Both the position numbers and the translations under genes were made by a program. 64,000 bases of DNA. Source: Calliopsis andreniformis (Eukaryota > Arthropoda > Insecta > Hymenoptera > Andrenidae). The notes beneath the pieces are model-generated. The model worked only from the letters and a program-made list of their open reading frames with translations. It was not told where the DNA came from and did no database searches. The stretch is from the NCBI RefSeq assembly GCF_051401765.1, contig NW_027480423.1, forward strand, positions 12,152,001 to 12,216,000. The letters run 5' to 3'. Positions 8,300 to 21,072 of the stretch are shown here, in pieces (position 1 is the first letter of the stretch; every line of letters begins with the position of its first letter).

Positions 8300-9960
8300 A
8301 ACTATTCGATCTGGTGGAGCAACGCCCTAGGGTGAAGCCTAGGCTGCCCGGAACGTAGAATTGGCCATCACTTTCAAACTGGTCGAAATTATTCCTGCTA
8401 TATGATGGAAACACTGTTGTATTTTTTCTGCATTTTATGGTTCGGGCGTAGACTTCTAAGGCCCTAACTATTCAATCTGTTGGAGCAACGCCCTAGGGTG
8501 AAGCCTAGGTTGCTCGGAAAGTGGAAATGACCATAAGTTTCATACTCGTTGCAATTATTCGTTTTATACGATGGAAAAGCTGTTGTATTTATATTGTAAT
8601 TTATGCTTCTGGCGTTGACTTCTAAGACACTAACTATTCGATCTGGTGGAGCTACGCCCTAGAGTGAAGCTTAGGTTGCCCGGAACGTAGAATTGGCCAT
8701 CACTTTCAAACTGGTTGCAATTATTCCTGTTATATTATGGAAACACTGTTGTATTTTTATTGTATTTTATACTTCAGGCGTTGACTTCTGAGGCCGTAGC
8801 TATTCGATGTGGTGGAAGAACGCCATACAGTGAAGCCTAGGTTGCCCGGAACGTAGAAATGACCATTACTTTCACACTGTTTGCAATTATTCCTTTTATA
8901 CGATGGAAATGCTGTTGTATTTATATCGTATTTTATTCTTCTGGCGTTTACTTCTAAGGACCTAACTATTCGATCTGGTGGAGCAACGCCCTAGAGAGAA
9001 GCCTAGGTTGCCCGGAACGTAGAATTGGCCATCACCTTCAAACTGGTTGCACTTATTCCTGTTATATGATGGAAACACTGTTGTATTTTTTTTGCATTTT
9101 ATGTTTCGGGCGCTGACTTCTAAGGCCCTAACTATTCAGTCTGTTGGAGCAAGGCGCTAGGGTGAAGCCTAGGTTGCTCTGAAAGTAGAAATGACCATAA
9201 GTTTAATACTGGTTGCAATTACTCGTTTAATACGATGGAAAAGCGGTTGTATTGATATTGTATTTTATGCTTCTAGCGTTGACTTCTAAGGCACTATCTA
9301 TTCGATCTGGTGGAGCGACGCCCTAGAGAGAAGCCTAGGTTGCCCGGAACGTAGAATTGGCCATCACTTTCAAACTGGTTGCAATTATTCCTGTTATATG
9401 AGGGAAACACTGTTGTATTTTTTTTGCATTTTATGGTTCGGGCGTAGACTTCTAAGGCCCTAACTATTCAATCCGTTGGAGCAACGCCCTAGGGTGAAGC
9501 CTAGGTTCCTCGGAAAGTAGAAATGACCATAAGTTTCATCCTGGTTGCAATTATTTGTTTCATACGATGGAAAAACTGTTGTATTTATATTGTATTTTAT
9601 GCTTCTGGCGTTGACTTCTAAGGCACTAACTATTCGATCTGTTGGAGCAACGCCCTAGAGTGAAGCCTAGGTTGCCCGGAACGTAGAATTGGCCATCACT
9701 TTCAAACTGGTCGCAATTATTCCTGTTATATGATGGAAACACTGTTGTATTTTTTTTGCATTTTATGGTTCGGGCGTAGACTTCTAAGACCCTAACTATT
9801 CAATCTGTTGGAGCAACGCCCTAGGGTGAAGCCTAGGTTGCTCGGAAAGTAGAAATGACCATAAGTTTCGTACTGGTTGCAATTATTCGTTTTATACGAT
9901 GGAAAAATTGCTGTATTTACATTGTATTTTATGCTTCTGGCGTTGACTTCTAAGGACCTA
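8300..9960 (+). repeat. Displaced copy of the opening 5-mer/6-mer block
   Basis: Rare marks from positions 90-1500 reappear about 8299 bp later. ATTCCTGCTATATG at 92 recurs at 8391. GAGCTACGCC at 1181 recurs near 8650 with the neighbouring TTCTAAGACAC, and GAGAGAAG at 1525 recurs at 8994 (both 7469 bp). One 6-mer unit follows, then the block leaves the pattern near 9700, where A and E-type copies begin. The 8299-bp distance equals 50 monomers less one base. Confidence 0.82.
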
Positions 9961-12900
9961 GCTGTTCGATCTAGTGGAGCAACGCCCTAGAGTAAAGCCT
10001 AGGTTGCCCGGAAAGGAGAAATGACCATCATGGTTCAAACTGGTTGCAATTAATCCTTTTATACGATGGAAAAGCTGTTGTATTTATATCGTATTTTATG
10101 CTTCTGGCGATTACTTCTAAGGACCTAACTATTCGATCTGGTGGAGCAACGCCCTAGAGTGAAGCCTAGGGTGCTCGGAACGTAGAAATGATGATTACTT
10201 TCACACTGGTTGCAATTATACGTTTTATACGATGGAAAAGCTGTTGTATTTTTATTGTATTTTATACTTCAGGCGTTGACTTCTGAGGCCGTAGCTATTC
10301 GATGTGGTGGACGAACGCCATACAGTGAAGCCTAGGTTGCCCGGAACGTAGAAATGACCATTACTTTCACACTGTTTGCAATTATTCCTTTTCTACGATG
10401 GAAAAGCTGTTGTAATTATATCGTATTTTATGCTCCTGGCGTTGACTTCTAAGGACCTAACTATTCGATCTGGTGGAGCAACGCCCTAGAGTGAAGCCTA
10501 GGTTGCTCGGAAAGTAGAAATGACCATAAGTTTAATACTGGTTGCAATTATTCGTTTTATACGATGGAAAACTGTTGTATTTATATTGTATTTGATGCTT
10601 CTGGCGTTGACTTCTAAGGCACTAACTATTCGATCTGGTGGAGCAACGCCCTAGAGTGAAGCCTAGGTTGCCCGGAACGTAGCATTGGCCACCACTTTCA
10701 AACTGGTCGCAATTATTCCCGTTATATGATGGAAACACTGTCGTATTTTTTTTGCATTTTATGGTTCGGGCCTAGACCTCTAAGGCCCTAACTATTCAAT
10801 CTGTTGGACCAACGCCGTAGGGTGAAGCCTAGGTTGCTCGGAAGGTAGAAGTGACCATAAGTTTCATACTGGTTGCAATTATTCGTTTTATACGATGGAA
10901 AACTGTTGTATTTTTATTGTATTTTATACTTCAGGCGTTGACTTCTGAGGCCGTAGCTATTCGATGTGGTGGAAGAACGCCATACAGTGAAGCCTAGGTT
11001 GCCCGGAAAGTAGAAATGACCATTACTTTCACACTGTTTGCAATTATTCCTTTTATACGATGGAAAAGCTGTTGTAATTATATCGTATTTTATGCTCCTG
11101 GCGTTGACTTCTAAGGACCTAACTATTCGATCTGGTGGAGCAACGCCCTAGAGTGAAGCCTAGGTTGCTCGGAATGTAGAAATGACCATAACTTTCACAC
11201 TGATTGCAATAATTCGTTTTATACGATGGAAAAACTGTTGTATTTTTTTTGCACTTTATGGTTCGGGCGTTGACTTCTAAGGCCCTAACTATTCAATCTG
11301 TTGGAGCAACGCCCTAGGGTGAAGCCTAGGTTGCTCGGAAAGTAGAAATGACCATAAGTCTCATACTCGTTGCAATTATTCGTTTTATACGATGGAATAA
11401 GCTGTTGTATCTATATTGTAATTTATGCTTCTGGCGTTGACTTCTAAGGCACTAACTATTCGATCTGGTGGAGCAACGCCATAGAGTAAAGCCTAGGTTG
11501 CCCGGAACGTAGAATTGGCCATCACTTTCAAACTGGTCGAAATTATTCCTGTTATATGATGGAAACACTGTTGTATTTTTTTTGCATTTTATGGTTCGGG
11601 CGTAGACTTCTAAGGCCCTAACTATTCAATCTGTTGGAGCAACGCCCTAGGGTGAAGCGTTGATTGCTCGGAAAGTAGAAATGACCATAAGTTTAATACT
11701 GGTTTCAATTATTCGTTTTATACGATGGAAAACTGTTGTATTTATATTGTATTTGATGCTTCTGGCGTTGACTTCTAAGGCACTAACTATTCGATCTGGT
11801 GGAGCAACGCCCTAGAGTGAAGCCTAGGTTGCCCGGAACGTAGAATTGGCCACCACTTTCAAACTGGTCGCAATTATTCCTGTTATATTATGGAAACACT
11901 GTTGTATTTTTATTGCATTTTATGCTTCGGGCGTTGACTACTAAGGCCCTAACTATTCAATCTGTTGGAGCAACGCCCTAGGGTGAAGCCCAGGTTGCTC
12001 GGAAAGTAGAAATGACCATAAGTTTCGTACTGGTTGCAATTATTCGTTTTATACGATGGAAAAATTGCTGTATTTACATTGTATTTTATGCTTCTGGCGT
12101 TGACTTCTAAGGACCTAGCTGTTCGATCTAGTGGAGCAACGCCCTAGAGTGAAGCCTAGGTTGCCCGGAATGGAGAAATGACCATCATGGTTCAAACTGG
12201 TTGCAATTAATCCTTTTATACGATGGAAAAGCTGTTGTATTTATATCGTATTTTATGCTTCTGGCGATTACTTCTAAGGACCTAACTATTCGATCTGGTG
12301 GAGCAACGCCCTAGAGTGAAGCCTAGGTTGCTCGGAATGTAGAAATGACCATAACTTCCACACTGATTGCAATAATTCGTTTTATACGATGGAAAAGCTG
12401 TTGTATTTATATCGTATTTTATGCTTCTGGCGATTACTTCTAAGGACCTAACTATTCGATCTGGTGGAGCAACGCCCTAGAGTGAAGCCTAGGTTGCTCG
12501 GAATATGGAAATGACCATAACTTTCACACTGGTTGCAATTAATCCTTTTATACGATGGAAAAGCTGTTGTATTTATATCGTATTTTATGCTTCTGGCGAT
12601 TACTTCTAAGGACCTAACTATTCGATCTGGTGGAGCAACGCCCTAGAGTGAAGCCTAGGTTGCTCGGAATATGGAAATGACCATAACTTTCACACTGGTT
12701 GCAATTATTCGTTTTATACGATGGAATCACTGTTGTATTTATATTGTATTTTATGCCTCTGGCGTTGACTTCTGAGGCCGTAGCTATTCGATCTGGTGGA
12801 GCAACGCCCTAGAGTGAAGCCCAGGTTGCTCGGAGTGTAGAAATGACCATAACTTTCACACTGATTGCAATAATTCGTTTTATACGATGGAAAAACTGTT

Positions 12901-15600
12901 GTATTTTTTTTGCACTTTATGGTTCGGGCGTTGACTTCTAAGGCCCTAACTATTCAATCTGTTGGAGCAACGCCCTAGGGTGAAGCCTAGGTTGCTCGGA
13001 AAGTAGAAATGACCATAAGTCTCATACTCGTTGCAATTATTCGTTTTATACGATGGAAAAGCTGTTGTATTTATATTGTAATTTATGCTTCTGGCGTTGA
13101 CTTCTAAGGCACTAACTATTCGATCTGGTGGAGCAACGCCACAGAGTAAAGCCTAGGTTGCCCGGAACGTAGAATTGGCCATCACTTTCAAACTGGTCGA
13201 AATTATTCCTGTTATATGATGGAAACACTGTTGTATTTTTTTTGCATTTTATGGTTCGGGCGTAGACTTCTAAGGCCCTAACTATTCAAACTGTTGGAGC
13301 AACGCCCTAGGGTGAAGCGTAGATTGCTCGGAAAGTAGAAATGACCATAAGTTTAATACAGGTTGCAATTATTCGTTTTATACGATGGAAAACTGTTGTA
13401 TTTATATTGTATTTGATGCTTCTGGCGTTGACTTCTAAGGCACTAACTATTCGATCTGGTGGAGCAACGCCCTAGAGTGAAGCCTAGGTTGCCCGGTACG
13501 TAGAATTGGCCACCACTTTCAAACTGGTCGCAATTATTCCTGTTATATTATGGAAACACTGTTGTATTTTTATTGCATTTTATGCTTCGGGCGTTGACTA
13601 CTAAGGCCCTAACTATTCAATCTGTTGGGGCAACGCCCTAGGGTGAAGCCCAGGTTGCTCGGAAAGTAGAAATGACCATAAGTTTCGTACTGGTTGCAAT
13701 TATTCGTTTTATACGATGGAAAAATTGCTGTATTTACATTGTATTTTATGCTTCTGGCGTTGACTTCTAAGGACCTAGCTGTTCGATCTAGTGGAGCAAC
13801 GCCCTAGAGTGACGCCTAGGTTGCTCGGAATGTAGAAATGACCATAACTTCCACACTGATTGCAATAATTCGTTTTATACGATGGAAAACTGTTGTATTT
13901 ATATTGTATTTGATGCTTCTGGCGTTGACTTCTAAGGCACTAACTATTCGATCTGGTGGAGCAACGCCCTAGAGTGAAGCCTAGGTTGACCGGAACGTAG
14001 AATTGGCCACCACTTTCAAACTGGTCGCAATTATTCCTGTTATATGATGGAAACACTGTCGTATTTTTTTTGCATTTTATGGTTCGGGCGTAGACTTCTA
14101 TGGCCCTAACTATTCAATCTGTTGGAGCAACGCCCTAGGGTGAAGCCCAGGTTGCTCGGAAGGTAGAAGTGACCATAAGTTTCATACTGGTTGCAATTAT
14201 TCGTTTTATACGATGGAAAACTGTTGTATTTATATTGTATTTGACGCTTCTGGCGTTGACTTCTAAGGCACTAACTATTCGATCTGGTGGAGCAACGCCC
14301 TAGAGTGAAGCCTAGGTTGCCCGGAACGTAGCGTTGGCCACCACTTTCAAACTGGTCGCAATTATTCCTGTTATATCATGGAAACACTGTCGTATTTTTT
14401 TTGCATTTTATGGTTCGGGCGTAGACCTATAAGGCCCTAACTATTCAATCTGTTGGACCAACGCCCTAGGGTGAAGCCTAGGTTGCTCGGAAGGTAGAAG
14501 TGACCATGAGTTTCATACTGGTTGCAATTATTCGTTTTATACGATGGAAAACTGTTGTATTTATATTGTATTTGATGCTTCTGGCGTTGACTTCTAAGGC
14601 ACTAACTATTCGATCTGGTGGGGCAACGCCCTAGAGTGAAGCCTAGGTTGCCCGGAACGTAGAATTGGCCATCACTTTCAAACTGGTTGCAATTATTCCT
14701 GTTATATTATGGAAACACTGTTGTATTTTTATTGCATTTTATGCTTCGGGCGTTGACTACTAAGGCCCTAACTATTCAATCTGTTGGAGCAACGCCCTAG
14801 GGTGAAGCCCAGGTTGCTCGGGAAGTAGAAATGACCATAAGTTTCATACTGGTTGCAATTATTCGTTTTATACGATGGAAAAATTGTTGTATTTACATTG
14901 TATTTTATGCTTCTGGCGTTGACTTCTAAGGACCTAGCTGTTCGATCTAGTGGAGCAACGCCCTAGAGTGAAGCCTAGGTTGCCCGGAAAGGAGACATGA
15001 CCATCATGGTCCAAACTGGTTGCAATTAATCCTTTTATACGATGGAAAAGCTGTTGTATTTATATCGTATTTTATGCTTCTGGCGTTTACTTCTAAGGAC
15101 CTAACTATTCGATCTGGTGGAGCAACGTCCTAGAGTGAAGCCTAGGTTGCTCGGAATGTAGAAATGACCATAAGTTTCATACTGGTTGCAAATTATTCCT
15201 GCTATACGATGGAAAAACTGTTGTACTTTGATTGCATTTTATGCTTCTGGCGTTCACTTCTTAGGCCCTGACTATTCGATCTGGTGGAACAACGGCCTAG
15301 AGTGAAGCTTAGGTTGCCCGGAACGTAGAATTGGCCATCACTTTCAAACTGGTTGCAATTATTCCTGTTATATTATGGAAACACTGTTGTATTTTTATTG
15401 CATTTTATGCTTCGGGCGTTGACTACTAAGGCCCTAACTATTCAATCTGTTGGAGCAACGCCCTAGGGTGAAGCCCAGGTTGCTCGGAAAGTAGAGATGA
15501 CCATAAGTTTCATACTGGTTGCAATTATTCGTTTTATACGATGGAAAAATTGTTGTATTTACATTGTATTTTATGCTTCTGGCGTTGACTTCTAAGGACC
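9961..15600 (+). repeat. Mixed E/D/A/B/C region with short local duplications
   Basis: E copies (TAGCTGTTCGATCTAGTGG) begin near 9959, 12117, 13775 and 14934 and are followed by D, A, B and C copies in varying order. A run D, A, B, A with GTAGAAGTGACC and ACTGTCGTATT appears near 10500-10900 and again near 13850-14560. The E-D stretch near 12117-12760 contains three successive near-identical copies of the GGCGATTACTTCTAAGG tail at 166- and 168-bp steps. The order is too irregular for one HOR unit, but the segments closely match those in the 21-31 kb blocks. Confidence 0.72.
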
Positions 15601-18600
15601 TAGCTGTTCGATCTAGTGGAGCAACGCCCTAGAGTGAAGCCTAGGTTGCCCGGAAAGGAGAAATGACCATCATGGTTCAAACTGGTTGCAATTAATCCTT
15701 TTATACGAAGGAAAAGCTGTTGTATTTATATCGTATTTTATGCTTCTGGCGTTTACTTCTAAGGACCTAACTATTCGATCTGGTGGAGCAACGCCCTAGA
15801 GTGAAGCCTAGGTTGCTCGGAATGTAGAAATGACCATAACTTTCACACTGATTGCAATAATTCGTTTTATACGATGGAAAAACTGTTGTATTTTTTTTGC
15901 ACTTTATGGTTCGGGCGTTGACTTCTATGGCCCTGACTATTCAATCCGTTAGAGCAACGCCCTAGGGTGAAGTCTAGGTTGCTCGGAAAGTAGAAATGGC
16001 CATAAGTTTAATACTGGTTGCAATTATTCGTTTTATACGATGGAAAACTGTTGTATTTATATAGTATTTGATGCTTCTGGCGTTGACTTCTAAGGCACTA
16101 ACTATTCGATCTGGTGGAGCAACGCCCTAGAGTGAAGCCTAGGTTGCCGGAACGTAGAATTGGCCATCACTTTCAAACTGGTCGCAATTATTCCTGTTAT
16201 ATGATGGAAACACTGTTGTATTTTTTTTGCATTTTATGGTTCGGGCGTAGACTTCTAAGGCCCTAACTATTCAATCTGTTGGAGCAACGCCGCAGGGTGA
16301 AGCCTAGGTTGCTCGGAAAGTAGAAACGACCATATGTTTCATACTGGTTGCAAATATTCGTTTTATACGATGGAAAAACTGTTGTATTTATATTGTATTT
16401 TATGCTTCTGTCGTTGACTTCTAAGGCACTAACTATTCGATCTGGTGGAGCAACGCCCTAGAGTGAAGCCTAGGTTGCCCAGAACGTAGAATTGGCCATC
16501 ACTTTCACACTGTTTGCAATTATTCCTTTTATACGATGGAAAAGCTGTTGTATTTATATCGTATTTTATGCTCCTGGCGTTGACTTCTAAGGTCCTAACT
16601 ATTCGATCTGGTGGAGCAACGCCCTAGAGTGAGGCCTAGGTTGCTCGGAATGTAGAAATGACCATAACTTTCACACTGGTTGCAATTATTCGTTTTATAC
16701 GATGGAAACACTGTTGTATTTATATTGTATTTTATGCTTCTGGCGTTGACTTCTAAGGCACTAACTATTCGATCTGGTGGAGCAACGCCCTAGAGTGAAG
16801 CCTAGGTTGCCCGGAACGTAGAATTGGCCATCACTTTCAAACTGGTCGAAATTATTCCTGTTATATGATGGAAACACTGTTGTATTTTTTTTGCATTTTA
16901 TGGTTCGGGCGTAGACTTCTAAGGCCCTAACTATTCAATCTGTTGGAGCAACGCCCTAGGGTGAAGCCTAGGTTGCTCGGAAAGTAGAAATGACCATAAG
17001 TTTCATACTGGTTGCAATTATTCGTTTTATACGATGGAAAACTGTTGTATTTATATTGTATTTGATGCTTCTGGCGTTGACTTCTAAGGACCTAGCTGTT
17101 CGATCTAGTGGAGCAACGCCCTAGAGTGAAGCCTAGGTTGCCCGGAAAGGAGAAATGACCATCATGGTTCAAACTGGTTGCAATTAATCCTTTTATACGA
17201 TGGAATAGCTGTTGTATTTATATCGTATTTTATGCTTCTGGCGTTTACTTCTAAGGACCTAACTATCCGATCTGGTGGAGCAACGCCCTAGAGTGAAGCC
17301 TAGGTTGCTCGGAATGTAGAAATGACCATAACTTTCACACTGATTGCAATAATTCGTTTTATACGATGGAAAAACTGTTGTATTTTTTTTGCACTTTATG
17401 GTTCGGGCGTTGACTTCTATGGCCCTGACTATTCAATCCGTTAGAGCAACGCCCTAGGGTGAAGCCTAGGTTGCTCGGAAAGTAGAAATGGCCATAAGTT
17501 TAATACTGGTTGCAATTATTCGTTTTATACGATGGAAAACTGTTGTATTTATATAGCATTTGATGCTTCTGGCGTTGACCTCTAAGGCACTAACTATTCG
17601 ATCTGGTGGAGCAACGCCCTAGAGTGAAGCCTAGGTTGCCGGAACGTAGAATTGGCCATCACTTTCAAACTGGTCGCAATTATTCCTGTTATATGATGGA
17701 AACACTGTTGTATTTTTTTTGCATTTTATGGTTCGGGCGTAGACTTCTAAGGCCCTAACTATTCAATCTGTTGGAGCAACGCCGCAGGGTGAAGCCTAGG
17801 TTGCTCGGAAAGTAGAAACGACCATATGTTTCATACTGGTTGCAAATATTCGTTTTATACGATGGAAAAACTGTTGTATTTATATTGTATTTTATGCTTC
17901 TGTCGTTGACTTCTAAGGCACTAACTATTCGATCTGGTGGAGCAACGCCCTAGAGTGAAGCCTAGGTTGCCCAGAACGTAGAATTGGCCATCACTTTCAC
18001 ACTGTTTGCAATTATTCCTTTTATACGATGGAAAAGCTGTTGTATTTATATCGTATTTTATGCTCCTGGCGTTGACTTCTAAGGTCCTAACTATTCGATC
18101 TGGTGGAGCAACGCCCTAGAGTGAGGCCTAGGTTGCTCGGAATGTAGAAATGACCATAACTTTCACACTGGTTGCAATTATTCGTTTTATACGATGGAAA
18201 CACTGTTGTATTTATATTGTATTTTATGCTTCTGGCGTTGACTTCTAAGGCACTAACTATTCGATCTGGTGGAGCAACGCCCTAGAGTGAAGCCTAGGTT
18301 GCCCGGAACGTAGAATTGGCCATCACTTTCAAACTGGTCGAAATTATTCCTGTTATATGATGGAAACACTGTTGTATTTTTTTTGCATTTTATGGTTCGG
18401 GCGTAGACTTCTAAGGCCCTAACTATTCAATCTGTTGGAGCAACGCCCTAGGGTGAAGCCTAGGTTGCTCGGAAAGTAGAAATGACCATAAGTTTCATAC
18501 TGGTTGCAATTATTCGTTTTATACGATGGAAAACTGTTGTATTTATATTGTATTTGATGCTTCTGGCGTTGACTTCTAAGGACCTAGCTGTTCGATCTAG

Positions 18601-19550
18601 TGGAGCAACGCCCTAGAGTGAAGCCTAGGTTGCCCGGAAAGGAGAAATGACCATCATGGTTCAAACTGGTTGCAATTAATCCTTTTATACGATGGAATAG
18701 CTGTTGTATTTATATCGTATTTTATGCTTCTGGCGTTTACTTCTAAGGACCTAACTATCCGATCTGGTGGAGCAACGCCCTAGAGTGAAGCCTAGGTTGC
18801 TCGGAATGTAGAAATGACCATAACTTTCACACTGATTGCAATAATTCGTTTTATACGATGGAAAAACTGTTGTATTTTTTTTGCACTTTATGGTTCGGGC
18901 GTTGACTTCTATGGCCCTGACTATTCAATCCGTTAGAGCAACGCCCTAGGGTGAAGCCTAGGTTGCTCGGAAAGTAGAAATGGCCATAAGTTTAATACTG
19001 GTTGCAATTATTCGTTTTATACGATGGAAAACTGTTGTATTTATATAGCATTTGATGCTTCTGGCGTTGACCTCTAAGGCACTAACTATTCGATCTGGTG
19101 GAGCAACGCCCTAGAGTGAAGCCTAGGTTGCCGGAACGTAGAATTGGCCATCACTTTCAAACTGGTCGCAATTATTCCTGTTATATGATGGAAACACTGT
19201 TGTATTTTTTTTGCATTTTATGGTTCGGGCGTAGACTTCTAAGGCCCTAACTATTCAATCTGTTGGAGCAACGCCGTAGGGTGAAGCCTAGGTTGCTCGG
19301 AAAGTAGAAACGACCATAAGTTTCATACTGGTTGCAAATATTCGTTTTATACGATGGAAAAACTGTTGTATTTATATTGTATTTTATGCTTCTGTCGTTG
19401 ACTTCTAAGGCACTAACTATTCGATCTGGTGGAGCAACGTCCTAGAGTGAAGCCTAGGTTGCCCAGAACGTAGAATTGGCCATCACTTTCACACTGTTTG
19501 CAATTATTCCTTTTATACGATGGAAAAGCTGTTGTATTTATATCGTATTT
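15601..19550 (+). repeat. 9-mer HOR, 1492 bp: E-D'-A''-B-A-C-D-B-A
   Basis: E heads lie at 15601, 17093 and 18585, exactly 1492 bp apart (9 x 166 less two bases, from GTTGCCGG and a short AAAACTG). The TTTCACACTGATTGCAATAA mark of D' lies at 15841, 17333 and 18825. Two full units and a third of 966 bp are present. The third leaves the pattern at 19551, where TATCGTATTT is followed by GATGCTTC, the sequence of another class, in place of TATGCTCC. Units differ by only a few bases. Confidence 0.92.
16088..19274 (+). repeat. Most recent duplication inside the 9-mer block
   Basis: The middle 9-mer unit shares left-half marks with unit 3 (GATGGAATAGCTG, CTATCCGATC, TATATAGCATTTG, GACCTCTAAGG). It shares right-half marks with unit 1 (GCCGCAGGG, CATATGTTTC, CAACGCCCTAG). 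This is what results if a 1492-bp segment starting between 16088 and 16290 and ending between 17580 and 17782 was duplicated in tandem. Confidence 0.8.
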
Positions 19551-21072
19551 GATGCTTCTGGCGATGACTTCTAAGGTACTAACTATTCGATCTGGTGGAG
19601 CAACGCCCTAGAGTGAAGCCTAGGTTGCCCGGTACGTAGAATTGGCCACCACTTTCAAACTGGTCGCAATTATTCCTGTTATATTATGGAAACACTGTTG
19701 TATTTTTATTGCATTTTATGCTTCGGGCGTTGACTACTAAGGCCCTAACTATTCAATCTGTTGGAGCAACGCCCTAGGGTGAAGCCCAGGTTGCTCGGAA
19801 AGTAGAAATGACCATAAGTTTCGTACTGGTTGCAATTATTCGTTTTATACGATGGGAAAATTGCTGTATTTACATTGTATTTTATGCTTCTGGCGTTGAC
19901 TTCTAAGGACCTAGCTGTTCGATCTAGTGGAGCAACGCCCTAGAGTGAAGCCTAGGTTGCCCGGAATGGAGAAATGACCATCATGGTTCAAACTGGTTGC
20001 AATTAATCCTTTTATACGATGGAAAAGCTGTTGTATTTATATCGTATTTTATGCTTCTGGCGATTACTTCTAAGGACCTAACTATTCGATCTGGTGGAGC
20101 AACGCCCTAGAGTGAAGCCTAGGTTGCTCGGAATATGGAAATGACCATAACTTTCACACTGGTTGCAATTATTCGTTTTATACGATGGAAACACTGTTGT
20201 ATTTATATTGTATTTTATGCCTCTGGCGTTGACTTCTGAGGCCGTAGCTATTCGATGTGGTGGAAGAACGCCATACAGTGAAGCCTAGGTTGCCCGGAAC
20301 GTAGAAATGACCATTACTTTCACACTGTTTGCAATTATTCCTTTTATACGATGGAAAAGCTGTTGTAATTATATCGTATTTTATGCTCCTGGCGTTGACT
20401 TCTAAGGACCTAACTATTCGATCTGGTGGAGCAACGCCCTAGAGTGAAGCCTAGGTTGCTCGGAATGTAGAAATGACCATAACTTCCACACTGATTGCAA
20501 TAATTCGTTTTATACGATGGAAAACTGTTGTATTTATATTGTATTTGATGCTTCTGGCGTTGACTTCTAAGGCACTAACTATTCGATCTGGTGGAGCAAC
20601 GCCCTAGAGTGAAGCCTAGGTTGACCGGAACGTAGAATTGGCCACCACTTTCAAACTGGTCGCAATTATTCCTGTTATATGATGGAAACACTGTCGTATT
20701 TTTTTTGCATTTTATGGTTCGGGCGTAGACCTATAAGGCCCTAACTATTCAATCTGTTGGACCAACGCCCTAGGGTGAAGCCTAGGTTGCTCGGAAGGTA
20801 GAAGTGACCATGAGTTTCATACTGGTTGCAATTATTCGTTTTATACGATGGAAAACTGTAGTATTTATATTGTATTTGATGCTTCTGGCGTTGACTTCTA
20901 AGGCACTAACTATTCGATCTGGTGGGGCAACGCCCTAGAGTGAAGCCTAGGTTGCCCGGAACGTAGAATTGGCCATCACTTTCAAACTGGTTGCAATTAT
21001 TCCTGTTATATTATGGAAACACTGTTGTATTTTTATTGCATTTTATGCTTCGGGCGTTGACTACTAAGGACC
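19551..21072 (+). repeat. Transition between the 9-mer and 22-mer blocks
   Basis: After the chimeric C/B junction at about 19551, the order runs B, A, E, D, C, D, B, A, B up to the E copy at 21073. The segment 19590-20220 closely matches the 13.4-13.8 kb and 11.8-12.5 kb stretches (ATTGCTGTATTTACATTG, GGAATGGAGAAATG, GAATATGGAAATG). It therefore looks like a displaced piece of the 10-15 kb region inserted next to the 9-mer. Confidence 0.68.

Noticed and set aside
15601..19550. Possible tandem gene cluster or rDNA-like unit of 1.5 kb
   Set aside because: The 1492-bp unit resolves completely into nine ~166-bp monomers with no coding or structural RNA content.
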